A stretch of DNA of 64,000 nt, taken from positions 1 through 64,000 of the forward strand of contig NZ_JANKBZ010000032.1 in the NCBI RefSeq assembly GCF_024623785.1, written 5' to 3'. A model generated the notes under the pieces. The model was not told where the DNA came from and made no database searches. It worked only from the letters and a program-made list of their open reading frames with translations. The translations under genes and the position numbers were made by a program. The DNA comes from Archangium lipolyticum (GTDB lineage Bacteria; Myxococcota; Myxococcia; Myxococcales; Myxococcaceae). Of this stretch, positions 1-8,542 are shown one piece after another; the stretch's first letter is position 1, and every line of letters begins with the position of its first letter.

Positions 1-104
1 TGCTTGGTAGGCGCGAACGCATAGGGGGGACGTGTGTCTTGGATTTGCGCCCCATCGCATCTACGAAGAATTAGACGTCCTCATCGGCATGCCTGGAGCG
101 ATAA

Positions 105-275
105 GGCCGCCCAGTTCAACAGCCTCTCAAGAAGCAAGGCTGGCAGTTCGTCGGGCCAACGACGGTATATGCCTTCATGCAGGCCATGGGACTGGTCAAC
201 GATCATGTCGACGCCTGCATGACGAGGTCCAAGGTCGAGCGTGCGCGGGAGACCTTCAGGCGCCCCGGGCGCTGA
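105..275 (+). pseudogene. tag: 3' remnant of DNA-3-methyladenine glycosylase I
   Basis: In the frame ending with the TGA at 273-275, the reading contains LKKQGWQFVGPTTVYAFMQA followed by MGLVNDHVDAC. This matches the conserved C-terminus of Tag-type 3-methyladenine DNA glycosylases (base excision repair). The frame is closed by a TAA at 102-104 and nothing recognisable of the N-terminal half lies upstream, so this is only a C-terminal stub, not a working gene. Confidence 0.6.
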
Positions 276-573
276 CGCTCGGCTTCCGCATCCTGCCGCA
301 ATCCTTCGACGAAGGTTTCGTTCACTCCGTGGAAGCGCTTGCTCTCTACCAGGTCTTCGCCGCGGCGAGCGCCTCGTCGAAATCCAGGCCGTTGACCGGC
401 ATCACCGCGAGCCAGTTGATGGGCCCCACGACGTCGAAGACGAGGCCCTTGCCTCCGGTGGCTTCGATGATGCCGGCTCCCGCCGTGTCGCCCGTGCCGA
501 CGCCGTAGACGATGCCTGCGCCCGCGAGCTCCACGCTCGCGAAGCCCGCGCCGAGAGTGAGGTTGCCAATCAT
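203..573 (-). pseudogene. chimeric unidentified ORF starting with LysR leader codons
   Basis: A minus-strand reading starts at 573 with MIGNLTL, the same seven residues that open the LysR gene at 2540, because its start lies in a duplicated promoter segment. After that it continues into unrelated sequence (to a stop at 346) and, in another frame, to 203. I do not recognise the downstream part. It looks like a gene tail placed behind a copied LysR start, probably non-functional. Confidence 0.3.
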
Positions 574-656
574 GCTCCATCATCCACGCCGATGGAGATC
601 ATCATGATTTAATCACTCCCGCGTGGGAGAGGCAGCGTTTAGATTGACGAAATGCA
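554..656. repeat. promoter-region repeat, copy A
   Basis: About 103 bp nearly identical to 2521-2623. It carries the first LysR codons on the minus strand, a palindromic block (AATCATG ... CATGATT) and the leader up to the start of the plus-strand gene. In copy B it separates lysR from the azoreductase gene; here it sits directly upstream of the dioxygenase gene. Confidence 0.85.
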
Positions 657-1557
657 GATGAGCACGAAAACAAAAAGCATGACGCGCCGGGGGCTGCTCG
701 GCGCGATGGGTCTGGCGGTGGTGGCGCTTCCCCTTACCCGCTTCCTGGCGTGGGCGAAGCAACCCGCGAAGCAGGTGGGGAAGGGCTGGGCCACCGGAGG
801 AACCGCCGCGATGACCGGCGCCAGTGCCTACCCCAATCCCTTCACTTCCCAGGTGGGAGCGGCGTGCAAGCTGACGTGCGAGCAGGTCGTGGGCCCCTGC
901 TATGGGAGCACGAAGGTGCGCAAGGACATCAGCGAGGGTCACGCGGGGCTGCCCGTGCGGCTCGCGTTCCGGATATTGGATGAGACCTGCAAGCCCGTTC
1001 CGGGGGCGAGCGTGGATATCTGGCATGCCGGACCCGAGGGCGTCTATTCAGGCGACGATCAGCACCCGCTCTGCAATCCCCATGACGAGAAGGCGCGAGC
1101 CGCGCATTGGTTCCGGGGTGTGCAGACAACGAACGACGAGGGCCGGGTGGATTTCAATACCTGCTTTCCTGGCTGGTACAAGAGCCGGACCGTGCATATC
1201 CATTTCACCATCAGGATCGCGGGCACCGAGAGCGTGACGTCTCAACTCTACTTCGAGGACTCGCTCAACGACGACATCCTGAGCACCCAGGCGCTCTACA
1301 ACACGCGTGGCGTACGCGACACGCGCAACTCAACCGACAAGACGGCGGCACCCGACAAACAGGGTGACTTCGTGCTCCAAACCCGGAAGATGTCGGATGG
1401 TGCGCTGCTGGCCTGGAAGACATTCATCGTCCGCTCCTCGACGGGCATTCCCTTGTGCGATGCCAGCAGCGAACACGTCAAGGCGTTGATGAAGTCGGGC
1501 GTCAATCCCGCGGACCCAAACACCTTCCCCTCCGAAATGCTCTCCCCGGAGAATTGA
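652..1557 (+). CDS. Tat-exported intradiol ring-cleavage dioxygenase-like protein
   Basis: A 301-residue protein of the intradiol dioxygenase superfamily (protocatechuate 3,4-dioxygenase/catechol dioxygenase fold), which opens catechol-type rings with a non-haem Fe(III). Residues 11-30 form a twin-arginine signal (TRRGLLGAMG plus hydrophobic stretch), so it is probably exported. The family core is visible: TCEQVVGPCY, then DIWHAGPEGVYSG, then GWYKSRTVHIHF, which supply the expected Tyr/Tyr/His/His iron ligands. Start is ATG 652 or ATG 658; neither has a strong ribosome binding site. It lies just downstream of a copied LysR-type divergent promoter, suggesting co-control with the azoreductase gene at 2642. 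The substrate cannot be read from sequence. Confidence 0.85.
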   Translation: MQMSTKTKSMTRRGLLGAMGLAVVALPLTRFLAWAKQPAKQVGKGWATGGTAAMTGASAYPNPFTSQVGAACKLTCEQVVGPCYGSTKVRKDISEGHAGLPVRLAFRILDETCKPVPGASVDIWHAGPEGVYSGDDQHPLCNPHDEKARAAHWFRGVQTTNDEGRVDFNTCFPGWYKSRTVHIHFTIRIAGTESVTSQLYFEDSLNDDILSTQALYNTRGVRDTRNSTDKTAAPDKQGDFVLQTRKMSDGALLAWKTFIVRSSTGIPLCDASSEHVKALMKSGVNPADPNTFPSEMLSPEN

Positions 1558-1604
1558 GGCGTATAGGAGCATGGCGCGGCACCCTCCCGGATGAGCGACC
1601 CCCA

Positions 1605-2540
1605 TTACCGATGGCGAGCTTCAGGTCGAGCGCCAGGGGCTCGCTCGATCTCGAGGCGGCGTCTCAGGTCCTCGAGCAGCCAGCGCCCGGCGGGACCGAG
1701 CATTCGATCACGTCTGTGGGCCGCATAGATCGTCAGCCCGTCGCGCGGAGTCGTATCCTGATCGATGTGGAGCAGCGTCAGCCGGCCGGCAGCGATCGGT
1801 TCGGCGACGAGATGCTCGGGCATGCGACACCACCCGAAGCCGGCAAGCAGGAAGTCGAGACGCCGTCCAAGATCGACGAAGCGCCATAGTCTCGCGCTTA
1901 GAAGCCCATAATTCTCGCCGCCGGGCTCGACTGGATCCGTGAGCACGAGCTGGACGTGCGGCTCCAGGTCAGCCCGCGTAGCCGACCGCCCGAGCGAAGC
2001 GAGCGGATGCGCGGGCGCCGCCACGGGCAGCAACCCGATCCGGAGCAGCGGGTAGGCGACGATATCGTCGGGAACGGCAGGTAGGAGCAGGCAGATCGCC
2101 AAGGCGGCCGAGCCGTTGCGCAGGCGCCGCAACGAACCGCCGAGCCCCTCCGTCGAGAAGCTGACCGGAAGAGCGGGAAAGGTGCCGCTGAGCGCGCGCA
2201 GACTTTCGATCAGCGGCGCCGTCGGCACCAGGGGATCGATCGCGAGCGCGAGTTCGGGCTCCAGCCCCGCGCGCGTGCTTGCCGCCACCGCTTCGAACCG
2301 GGTCGCGCTCGCCAGCACCAGCCGCGCCTGCTCGACGAGCACGCGCCCGATCTCGGTCAGCTGCGGTCGGTGACCGCTCCGGTCGAAGAGCAACACCCCC
2401 TGCATGTCCTCGAGCGTCGCCACGGCCTGGCTGATCGCCGATTGCGCACGGCGGAGCTTGCGGCCAGCAGCGGAAAAGCTGCCCGTGTCGGCAATCGTCA
2501 CGAGGACACGCAGTTGATCCAGAGTGAGGTTACCAATCAT
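1605..2540 (-). CDS. LysR-family transcriptional regulator
   Basis: A 311-residue LTTR. The N-terminal winged helix-turn-helix is clear (LDQLRVLVTIADTGSFSAAG, then RRAQSAISQAVATLE), followed by a substrate-binding domain to about residue 300. It is divergent from the azoreductase gene at 2642 with about 100 bp between, the usual LTTR arrangement, so it probably controls that gene. The copied promoter at 554-656 makes the dioxygenase gene a second possible target. The inducer is unknown. Confidence 0.9.
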   Translation of the reverse strand: MIGNLTLDQLRVLVTIADTGSFSAAGRKLRRAQSAISQAVATLEDMQGVLLFDRSGHRPQLTEIGRVLVEQARLVLASATRFEAVAASTRAGLEPELALAIDPLVPTAPLIESLRALSGTFPALPVSFSTEGLGGSLRRLRNGSAALAICLLLPAVPDDIVAYPLLRIGLLPVAAPAHPLASLGRSATRADLEPHVQLVLTDPVEPGGENYGLLSARLWRFVDLGRRLDFLLAGFGWCRMPEHLVAEPIAAGRLTLLHIDQDTTPRDGLTIYAAHRRDRMLGPAGRWLLEDLRRRLEIERAPGARPEARHR

Positions 2541-2623
2541 GATCCATCATCCACGCCGATGGAGATCATCATGATTTAATCACTCCCGCAAGGGAGAGGC
2601 GGCGTTTAGGTTGACGAAATGCA
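2521..2623. promoter_or_regulatory. lysR/azoreductase divergent promoter, repeat copy B
   Basis: Divergent control region containing an inverted repeat (AATCATGATCC / GGAGATCATCATGATT) of the kind LysR proteins bind. It is duplicated at 554-656 with only a few base differences. Confidence 0.6.
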
Positions 2624-2641
2624 ACCGACAGGAAACCCCTA

Positions 2642-3259
2642 ATGTCCAAGCTTCTCATCGTCGAGACCAGCCCGCGCGGTGACCAGTCCATCTCGCGCAA
2701 CATGACCCGCCGCTTCGTCGCCGAATGGCGAGCCGCGCATCCAGGCGGCGAAGTGGCCGAACGCGACCTCATGGAGACCGAGCTCCCGTTCGTCACCGCG
2801 CCCTGGCTTCAGGCCTATTTCACGCCGCCCGAGCAGCACTCGCCAGGAATGAAGGAGGCGCTCCGGCTGTCGGACGAGCTCGTCGCGGAGCTGCTTGCCG
2901 CCGACCACCTCGTCATCGCCACGCCGGTCTACAACTACAACGTGCCGGCGGCCTTGAAGGCGTGGATCGATCACATCGTGCGCAAGGGGCTGACGCTTGG
3001 CTACGATGGGCAAGGCCTCGTCACGGGCAAGAAGGCGACGATACTGCTCGCCTCGGGCGGCGTTTATACCGAAGAGTCGCCGATCCGGAATCGCGACATC
3101 GCGACGCAGTATCTGCGCCTGATCCTGAACGTGATCGGCATCACCGACGTGACGATCGTCGCGGGCGGGGGCGCGAAGGTCGTCGACATGGGCAAGGAGA
3201 CGATGGACGGGTTCCTGGCGAGGATCGAACCCGACATCGAGCGCGCCGCGTCGAGTTAG
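2642..3259 (+). CDS. azoR: FMN-dependent NADH-azoreductase (AzoR-like)
   Basis: A 205-residue flavodoxin-like quinone/azo reductase, close to the roughly 200 residues typical of AzoR. The N-terminal FMN phosphate-binding loop ([12 protein letters not shown]) follows the first beta strand, and the conserved [18 protein letters not shown] motif sits near residue 100. Such enzymes carry out two-electron reduction of quinones and azo compounds and often protect against thiol or quinone stress. Pairing with a divergent LysR gene and a catechol-dioxygenase-like gene suggests a response to aromatic or quinone compounds (inference). Confidence 0.9.
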   Translation: MSKLLIVETSPRGDQSISRNMTRRFVAEWRAAHPGGEVAERDLMETELPFVTAPWLQAYFTPPEQHSPGMKEALRLSDELVAELLAADHLVIATPVYNYNVPAALKAWIDHIVRKGLTLGYDGQGLVTGKKATILLASGGVYTEESPIRNRDIATQYLRLILNVIGITDVTIVAGGGAKVVDMGKETMDGFLARIEPDIERAASS

Positions 3260-3274
3260 AGGTCGGGGGTCGAG

Positions 3275-4561
3275 CTATTGGTCGCCGCGTGACGGAGTGA
3301 GGGACGATGCGCCCTCGGACGCGCCGGTCGCGCTCGCGGTGGCCTCGCCGACGAACGTGGCGATGCTCTGCGGATCGACATAGAACGACGCCGCGCCATT
3401 CTGGGCCTGATAGCCGCCGCCGTAGCCGACGTTCAGGCTCGACGAGGTGCTGTACTTGGTGAACCTGGCCACGCGACCGCTCGGCACGCTGACGTTGAGG
3501 CCTCGGTGCTGCGTGCTGGTGTTGACGACGACGAGCACGATCTTGCCGTCCGGCGTCTCATACGCGGTCGCGTAAACGTCCGAATACGGTTTCTCGGTGG
3601 CACCGATGCGCACGGAGCCGGGCCGGACAAAGCGCGCGAACTGGGACATCACATAACCGCGCTTGCTGACACTGCCGTTCTCCGAGATCAGGCCGTAGCT
3701 GCGTCGGATGTACCACCAGATGTACCCGCTGTAGTTGGCGACCATGCTCTTGTGCAGTTCGCTGCCCACCTCCAATGCCGACGGCCAGACATTGGCATCG
3801 GTGTTGTCGGTGAAGTGCTCGGTCATCCACAGTTCCTTGCCTTTGCTCCGAGCCAGCGGATAGTCCTTCGGCTGCACGCCGTACAGGTGGCCGCCGACGA
3901 TGTCCAGGTGCTGGCTGGTGGTGGCGTTGTTGAGGATTGGATCGGTCATCGCCGGGTTGAAGTTCAGCGACTCGGCGGCCAACACCTTCAGCGTGCCGAA
4001 CCTGGCGCCCTGGGCATTCAGGAAATTGGCGAAGTCGGTCCCACTCCACTCCGCCGACTCGTAGTCCGGGTGCCAGTCGGGCTCATTCTGCAAAGAGATC
4101 GCGTACAGCGGCGCGTTGTTGTTGGCCATGTAGCTGGCGAAACCGAGCAGGTGCGTCGCATAGGCCTCGTAGTACTGGGGCAACAGTTTGCCGCCGTTGA
4201 TCAGGCTGTTGTTCGACTTCATGTAGGCAGGAGGCGTCCACGGCGTCCCCAGCAGGAGCGCTCCCTTGGCATGCGCGCGCGCGGCTGAGGGCACCTGTAG
4301 ATTCCACCTGGAACTCGACGGGTCGATGCGCATCCGCATGATCGACAGGCCGAGCTGGCCGGCGTCGCTGCCGAAGGCCAGATCGACCTGGGCCGGCGTC
4401 AGATCGTCGATCCAGCCCGGAGCATTCATGCCGCCGAAGCCGCGAATGGCCTGATGCTTTTTCGATGGATCGATGACGACGTTCTGCGCCGATGCGTTCG
4501 CACCGAAAAGACATGCACCCAGCAGAGGCAAGACCACCCGTAGTACGAATGACGTTTTCAT
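3275..4561 (-). CDS. secreted GH30-family xylanase
   Basis: A 428-residue secreted glycoside hydrolase family 30 enzyme, similar in length to bacterial glucuronoxylanase XynC. A signal peptide (MKTSFVLRVVLPLLG ... NASA) starts at ATG 4561, which has a GGGGAA ribosome site; the longer open frame to 4702 is discarded because it overlaps the upstream gene's end. The fold begins with HQAIRGFGGMNAPGW. The acid/base glutamate is in LQNEPDWHP and the nucleophile glutamate in ELWMTEHF. A C-terminal beta domain follows. It lies 79 bp downstream of a GH62 gene on the same strand: a two-gene arabinoxylan-degrading unit. Confidence 0.9.
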   Translation of the reverse strand: MKTSFVLRVVLPLLGACLFGANASAQNVVIDPSKKHQAIRGFGGMNAPGWIDDLTPAQVDLAFGSDAGQLGLSIMRMRIDPSSSRWNLQVPSAARAHAKGALLLGTPWTPPAYMKSNNSLINGGKLLPQYYEAYATHLLGFASYMANNNAPLYAISLQNEPDWHPDYESAEWSGTDFANFLNAQGARFGTLKVLAAESLNFNPAMTDPILNNATTSQHLDIVGGHLYGVQPKDYPLARSKGKELWMTEHFTDNTDANVWPSALEVGSELHKSMVANYSGYIWWYIRRSYGLISENGSVSKRGYVMSQFARFVRPGSVRIGATEKPYSDVYATAYETPDGKIVLVVVNTSTQHRGLNVSVPSGRVARFTKYSTSSSLNVGYGGGYQAQNGAASFYVDPQSIATFVGEATASATGASEGASSLTPSRGDQ

Positions 4562-4640
4562 GTTGTTCCCCGCGCCTGTGAGATGAGCATCCGGTCCGGT
4601 AGCCTGGAGCACCACCGAACCATCATCGCTGACGCCGTGG

Positions 4641-5726
4641 TCAGCAGGAGGAGTTGGTCTGGGTGAGGAGCCCGAGCTTCCAGGGCAGCAGGTTGTAGTC
4701 ACCGCCCGCCGAGGGGTTCTTGCCCTGGTAGAGGTACTGCAGGCGGCACGGGTCGATCTCCATCGTCTGGTCGATGCCGGAGCGGATCATCTCTCCGTGG
4801 CTGATGTCAGCGCTCCAGGCACCCGACGGGAACGTGACGTTGTTCGCGCGCGCGAACGGGTTGCTCTCCGTTGCCGCCAACGGTGTCCACGAACCGGTGA
4901 TGCCATTGGCGGTCCACGACCGGAAGTAACGCTTGCCGTCACTGCCGATCGCCTCGACGAGCAGCAGATAGGTGTTGGTGCCCTTGATCTTGTAGATGTT
5001 CGACGCCTCCCACAGCGCGTACTTGTTGGAGTCCTGCAACACCATCACGGTGTTGGTGAACCCGTTGGGGAAGTTGGCCACCGTGGTCTGCGCGCGGTAG
5101 AGATGGCCGTTGTCGTCGGAGGAGAACAGGTAGCAGTTCAAGGCGTCACAGATGACCCAGAAGTCCACCCAGTACCCGTTGCCGATGTTGCTACGGATGA
5201 TGTCGGGCATCGAGTTCTGGAAGTTCCGCGGCGCCGACCACGTCTCGGGCCTCTCGATGTCGGTGGTAGTGGAGTACGACGGCAAACCGGTCTGGTAGAC
5301 CAGATACCAGCGGTTCTGCGGCGCGAACCAGAACACCTGCGGCGCCGCGCGGTACCCGGCGCCGATCGCCGAGCGGTCCAGGTAGTACTGAGACGCCGAG
5401 GACGCCTGCGACCAGTCGGCGAAGCCGGTGTACATCATGTTGTAGCCGCCGGTCGAACTGGCGGTCGAGGCGAACACGTGCCACTTGTTGTTGTAGCGCA
5501 CCACGGTCGGATCCTTGACCGCGACGATGTTGTGCGACGCGTCGGACTTCGGGCCGATCAACACCCCGCTGGACGACCAGCGGAAACTTGATGGGAACGC
5601 GGCCGCAGTGGCCACCCCTTGGGTTGAGTCCGTGGACGGTCGAACCACGGCGGAAGCCGCGGCGGTGGCGCTACTCAGGCAAAGAGTGGTCGCGGCGAGC
5701 ACCGCGCACCAGCGTATTCCTCTCAT
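4641..5726 (-). CDS. secreted GH62 alpha-L-arabinofuranosidase
   Basis: A 361-residue secreted GH62 enzyme, which removes arabinose side chains from arabinoxylan. I place the start at ATG 5726 (MRGIRWCAVLAATTLCLSS signal peptide) because GGGGA lies six bases upstream; upstream in-frame ATGs (5738, 5744) have no such site. GH62 landmarks include VAVKDPTVVRYNNKWHVFAS (catalytic Asp), YWVDFWVICD, and the C-terminal SHGEMIRSG. The protein reads like actinobacterial (Streptomyces-type) GH62 enzymes, consistent with transfer (inference). It precedes the GH30 gene and has its own promoter and a lac-type operator upstream. Confidence 0.9.
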   Translation of the reverse strand: MRGIRWCAVLAATTLCLSSATAAASAVVRPSTDSTQGVATAAAFPSSFRWSSSGVLIGPKSDASHNIVAVKDPTVVRYNNKWHVFASTASSTGGYNMMYTGFADWSQASSASQYYLDRSAIGAGYRAAPQVFWFAPQNRWYLVYQTGLPSYSTTTDIERPETWSAPRNFQNSMPDIIRSNIGNGYWVDFWVICDALNCYLFSSDDNGHLYRAQTTVANFPNGFTNTVMVLQDSNKYALWEASNIYKIKGTNTYLLLVEAIGSDGKRYFRSWTANGITGSWTPLAATESNPFARANNVTFPSGAWSADISHGEMIRSGIDQTMEIDPCRLQYLYQGKNPSAGGDYNLLPWKLGLLTQTNSSC

Positions 5727-5827
5727 TGCAGTCCCCATCGTCATCGTTGATGGGCGAGCCGCCTCGATGCCCGATGCAGCCCGACCTGGGTCAAAACTGC
5801 CATTCGTCTGAGCTTCAGTCCCAGTCA

Positions 5828-5856
5828 CCATAATGACGTCGTTTTCGACGAGTCAA
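5828..5856 (-). promoter_or_regulatory. sigma70-type promoter for the GH62/GH30 unit
   Basis: On the minus strand TTGACT (-35, 5851-5856) and TTATGG (-10, 5828-5833) are 17 bp apart, about 100 bp upstream of the GH62 start. Position, spacing and hexamers fit a vegetative promoter reading into the xylan genes. Confidence 0.5.
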
Positions 5857-5875
5857 TGCGCGAACAGGACAGATT

Positions 5876-5887
5876 GTGAGCGCTCAC
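5876..5887. promoter_or_regulatory. LacI-type palindromic operator
   Basis: GTGAGCGCTCAC, inside TTGTGAGCGCTCACAT, is a perfect 12-bp palindrome equal to the core of the symmetric lac operator. It lies 20 bp upstream of the -35 box of the GH62/GH30 promoter. No LacI-family gene is in the window, so the repressor or activator must be elsewhere, or the site came along with the genes from another genome. Confidence 0.55.
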
Positions 5888-6312
5888 ATGGGCTTGTTCG
5901 TAAGTGAACGCCAGGTGCTCCGCAATCGCTCGCACCCCTCCCGCCTCGTTCACGTACGCCAGCACTCCCAGCACGGAGTTGAAGAAAAGCCCGCGCATGC
6001 TGTGATGAACCGGCATGGAGGCCAGCCGCTGTTGCATCTCCTCCTCGGAGCCGAGCTGCATCCTCATGCCCTTATTTTTCCATGGCTCACGGGCGCGGCC
6101 AATGGGGGCGAGGCGGGGTAGGGCGATTCCGTCCGCACCTGCGCGAGGTGGTGGGCTTCCACGTCGAGCAGGCCGCCAACGGACGCGCCGGCCTGGAGCA
6201 GGGGGCCGTGCCACGGCGAGCCCCGCAGTGCCCACACTCGTTCCAGACAGGAAATGACCCGCTCCCGTGGACGTAGGGAGGAGGGAGCATCGACCTCGGA
6301 AGGAAAGAGCGC

Positions 6313-7599
6313 ATGGATTGGAAGGTGTTGTTCGTCGCCGGAGTGTTGGGCCTCTTGGGGTGCAGGACGCCAGCCAGCTCTGGGAGGGTCACGGACCCGG
6401 GACTCCCCACCCTGGCACTCGTTGGGGGCACGGTCTACCCGTCCCCGGACGCAACTCCCATCCCAGAAGGAGTCGTGCTGATCTCCTCGGGGCGGATCTC
6501 CGCGGTGGGGCCCCGGTCGGAGGTGGAGATTCCAGCGGGGGCGACCGTCCTCGACACCTCGGGCCAGACACTGTTGGCCGGATTCTGGAACAGCCATGTT
6601 CACTTCACCGAGCCGTGGGGGCAGGACGCGGCGGCCCTACCCACGTCCGAGCTCGAGCAGCACCTGCGGGACATGCTGCTGCGCCACGGCTTCGTCCATG
6701 TCGTCGATACCGGCTCGTTCCCGGAGGCCACGCTGGCCCTGAGGCGGCGCATCGAGGCCGGCGAGCTGGCCGGCCCCAGCATCATCACCGCGGGAGCCCC
6801 ACTGGTCACGGTGGAGGGCACGCCTCGGTACGTTCCGGTGAAGCTGCCGGAACTCCGGACGCCGGAGCAGGCCAGGGTGCTCGTGAGGGAGCAGCTCGCG
6901 GGAGGCACGGATGCCATCAAGCTCTTCACCTGCTCCCTCACGGAACGCAAACCCTTTCCGGTGATGCCGCTCGCCATCGTCCAGGCGGTGACCGAGGAAG
7001 CGCATGCGCACGGCAAGCCCGTCTTCGCGCACCCGACGAACGCGGCGGGACTGAGCGCGGCCGTGGAGGGAGGCGTGGACGTGGTGGTGCACACGGCGCC
7101 GATGGCCGGCCCGCTGCCGGACGCTCTCCACGAGGCCATGGTGCGCCGGAAGGTGGCGCTCGTGCCGACGCTCTCCCTGTTCGAGTGGGAGCTGAAGCGC
7201 GCCAACGAGGCGCCCGCCGTGCTCGAGCGCTTCACCCAGGTGGGGGCCGAGCAGGTCCGCCACCACGCCCGGCTCGGAGGCCGCATCCTCTTCGGCACGG
7301 ACGTGGGCTACATGACCGACGACGATCCACGGCGAGAGTACGTACTGCTGAGGGGGGCGGGGCTCGAGCTGCGCGACATCCTGGCGAGCCTGACGACGAA
7401 CCCCGCGAAACAGTTCGGCCGGGAAGCGCGGACCGGCCGGCTCGCTCCGGGACTGGATGCGGATGTGGTGGTCATCGACGGAGACCCGTCCCGGGACATC
7501 GAGGCGCTCGGCAACGTGCGCCTGGTGTTGAGGCAGGGGAAGATCGTCTACCCACTGTCTCCGATGCCGAGATCCCTGGCCAGGCCGGGCTCTCCGTGA
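6313..7599 (+). CDS. lipoprotein amidohydrolase (imidazolonepropionase-like)
   Basis: A 428-residue metal-dependent amidohydrolase. A lipoprotein signal (LFVAGVLGLLGC) suggests membrane anchoring. A small N-terminal beta domain precedes the TIM-barrel metal motif NSHVHF; further ligands are likely in HAHGKPVFAHP, VVHTAP and LFGTDVGY. The C-terminal beta strands end with LAPGLDADVVVIDGDPSRDI, standard for this superfamily. ATG 6313 is preceded by a GGAAGGAA ribosome site. Relatives include prolidase-like and imidazolonepropionase-like hydrolases; the true substrate is unknown. No operon partners. Confidence 0.85.
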   Translation: MDWKVLFVAGVLGLLGCRTPASSGRVTDPGLPTLALVGGTVYPSPDATPIPEGVVLISSGRISAVGPRSEVEIPAGATVLDTSGQTLLAGFWNSHVHFTEPWGQDAAALPTSELEQHLRDMLLRHGFVHVVDTGSFPEATLALRRRIEAGELAGPSIITAGAPLVTVEGTPRYVPVKLPELRTPEQARVLVREQLAGGTDAIKLFTCSLTERKPFPVMPLAIVQAVTEEAHAHGKPVFAHPTNAAGLSAAVEGGVDVVVHTAPMAGPLPDALHEAMVRRKVALVPTLSLFEWELKRANEAPAVLERFTQVGAEQVRHHARLGGRILFGTDVGYMTDDDPRREYVLLRGAGLELRDILASLTTNPAKQFGREARTGRLAPGLDADVVVIDGDPSRDIEALGNVRLVLRQGKIVYPLSPMPRSLARPGSP

Positions 7600-7767
7600 G
7601 GCGTCAGGAGCAGCGTGCGCCCCCGCGGTACCTTCTTGAACCAGCCCAGTTCGAGCAGACGCGAGGTCAGGGCCTCACCGACACGTGGCCTGAGGGGGCT
7701 CTCGCGCCGGGGCCAGGCTCGCGGTACGTCTCACGCCTCCTTGGGGCATAACCGGGCGCTCTGCTGG

Positions 7768-7917
7768 CATGACCCACCTGCTCTTCACATCCAGTTCCCG
7801 TGCCATGGTCGCGGCAACCAGCGGTTCCGCCTGGAAGTGTTGGGTGATGGGTTCTTCGGGCTCAGGGCCAGGCACAGTGGGCAGTGCCTGGACGTTGGAA
7901 GCGCATCGAAAGTATAG
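7768..7917 (+). pseudogene. ricin-type beta-trefoil lectin fragment
   Basis: A plus-strand frame ending at 7917 contains NQRFRLEVLGDGFFGLRARH followed by SGQCLDVGSAS, the repeat signature of ricin B-type (QxW) carbohydrate-binding domains. Only one subdomain remains, with no start or flanking catalytic module, so this is a relic of a lectin or glycoside hydrolase gene. Confidence 0.55.
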
Positions 7918-8129
7918 GACGGATAGGAGCCCTGTAGAGAGGTGGCGGCGAGGAGCGGAGGTGGCGAGGCGGGCCGCTGACGGGGGCCCGCCCGAGCAGT
8001 GAGCCAGGCGGGAGGAGAAGCCGCGTTGCCCCTTGGGGTACACGTCGGCCCAGGCCGCCCTCCCATGAGATGCGGGGCAGGGGCCTGGCTCTGTTGGCGC
8101 TGGCGGCTTGAGTTTCAACACCACGAGGC

Positions 8130-8226
8130 GTGGAGGGGCCCGTGCGCCGGGGCCAGCCTCGCACCTGCCGTGGGCAGGCCCAGGTGCTCCAGAATCGCTC
8201 GCACCCCTCCCGCCTCGTTCACGTGC
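8130..8226 (-). pseudogene. IS91-family transposase C-terminal fragment
   Basis: Minus-strand reading HVNEAGGVRAILEHLGLPTA followed by GARLAP is the end of an IS91/IS801-type (HUH Y2) transposase. The same stretch recurs, diverged, at 5900-5960. No catalytic part is present. Confidence 0.55.
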
Positions 8227-8434
8227 GGGTGCTCGTCGCGGGTTACAGCATGGGCGCCCAGGTGGGGCTCCTGCTGGCCTCACGCGCGACCCGTTCTCCA
8301 CGGCGGAGAACAACCAGGCGCTGTTCGAGGCCGCGCCTTCCAAGCGCAAGGCTCGCAAGGCCTTCGACAGTGGACACACCTTGCCGCGCGAGTACCTCGA
8401 CGAGGTGCGCCGCTGGTTGAGCGAGACGCGATAA
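8222..8434 (+). pseudogene. broken alpha/beta hydrolase gene
   Basis: VLVAGYSMGAQVGLLLASR (8228-8285) is a hydrolase nucleophile elbow (G-x-S-x-G). In the next frame DPFSTAENNQALFEAAP, then FDSGHTLPREYLDEVRRWL, ends with a stop at 8434, typical of the catalytic-His C-terminus of dienelactone-hydrolase-like proteins. The cap and middle are missing and the two pieces are in different frames, so the gene is dead. An IS91 tail on the opposite strand abuts its left edge. Confidence 0.55.
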
Positions 8435-8454
8435 TCCTCACTCGACGATGCAGG

Positions 8455-8505
8455 GCCGGGCTCTCCTCCTCCAGCCCCGGCTCCGCCCCCGCTCGAGGGA
8501 GCATG
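8455..8505 (-). pseudogene. short IS91 transposase fragment
   Basis: GAEPGLEEESPA on the minus strand is shared with the larger IS91 fragment at 10265-10400; the DNA is almost identical over about 35 bp. Confidence 0.4.
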
Positions 8506-8542
8506 CCGTGCTGATCGCCATCCAGCGCGGCATGCTGGAGCT

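Larger units (their letters stand above)
5825..6067 (-). pseudogene. DUF2378 N-terminus fused to IS91 transposase tail
   Basis: From ATG 6067 the reading begins MRMQLGSEEEMQQRL, then HSMRGLFFNSVLGV, the typical start of the myxobacterial DUF2378 (TIGR02265) family, which normally runs about 200 residues. After residue 35 or so it switches to LAYVNEAGGVRAIAEHL, a sequence belonging to the C-terminus of IS91-family transposases, and then runs into the GH62 upstream region. The gene was cut by an IS91-type event and is almost certainly non-functional. Confidence 0.6.

Noticed and set aside
3275-4702. GH30 start at 4702
   Set aside because: It would overlap the end of the GH62 gene; ATG 4561 has a ribosome site and begins a clean signal peptide.
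6064-6603. Minus-strand ORF antisense to the amidohydrolase start
   Set aside because: No family signature, and the plus-strand gene has a signal peptide, ribosome site and metal motifs.
7675-8379. 234-residue minus-strand frame
   Set aside because: Runs across a lectin relic, an IS91 tail and a hydrolase fragment; not one gene.
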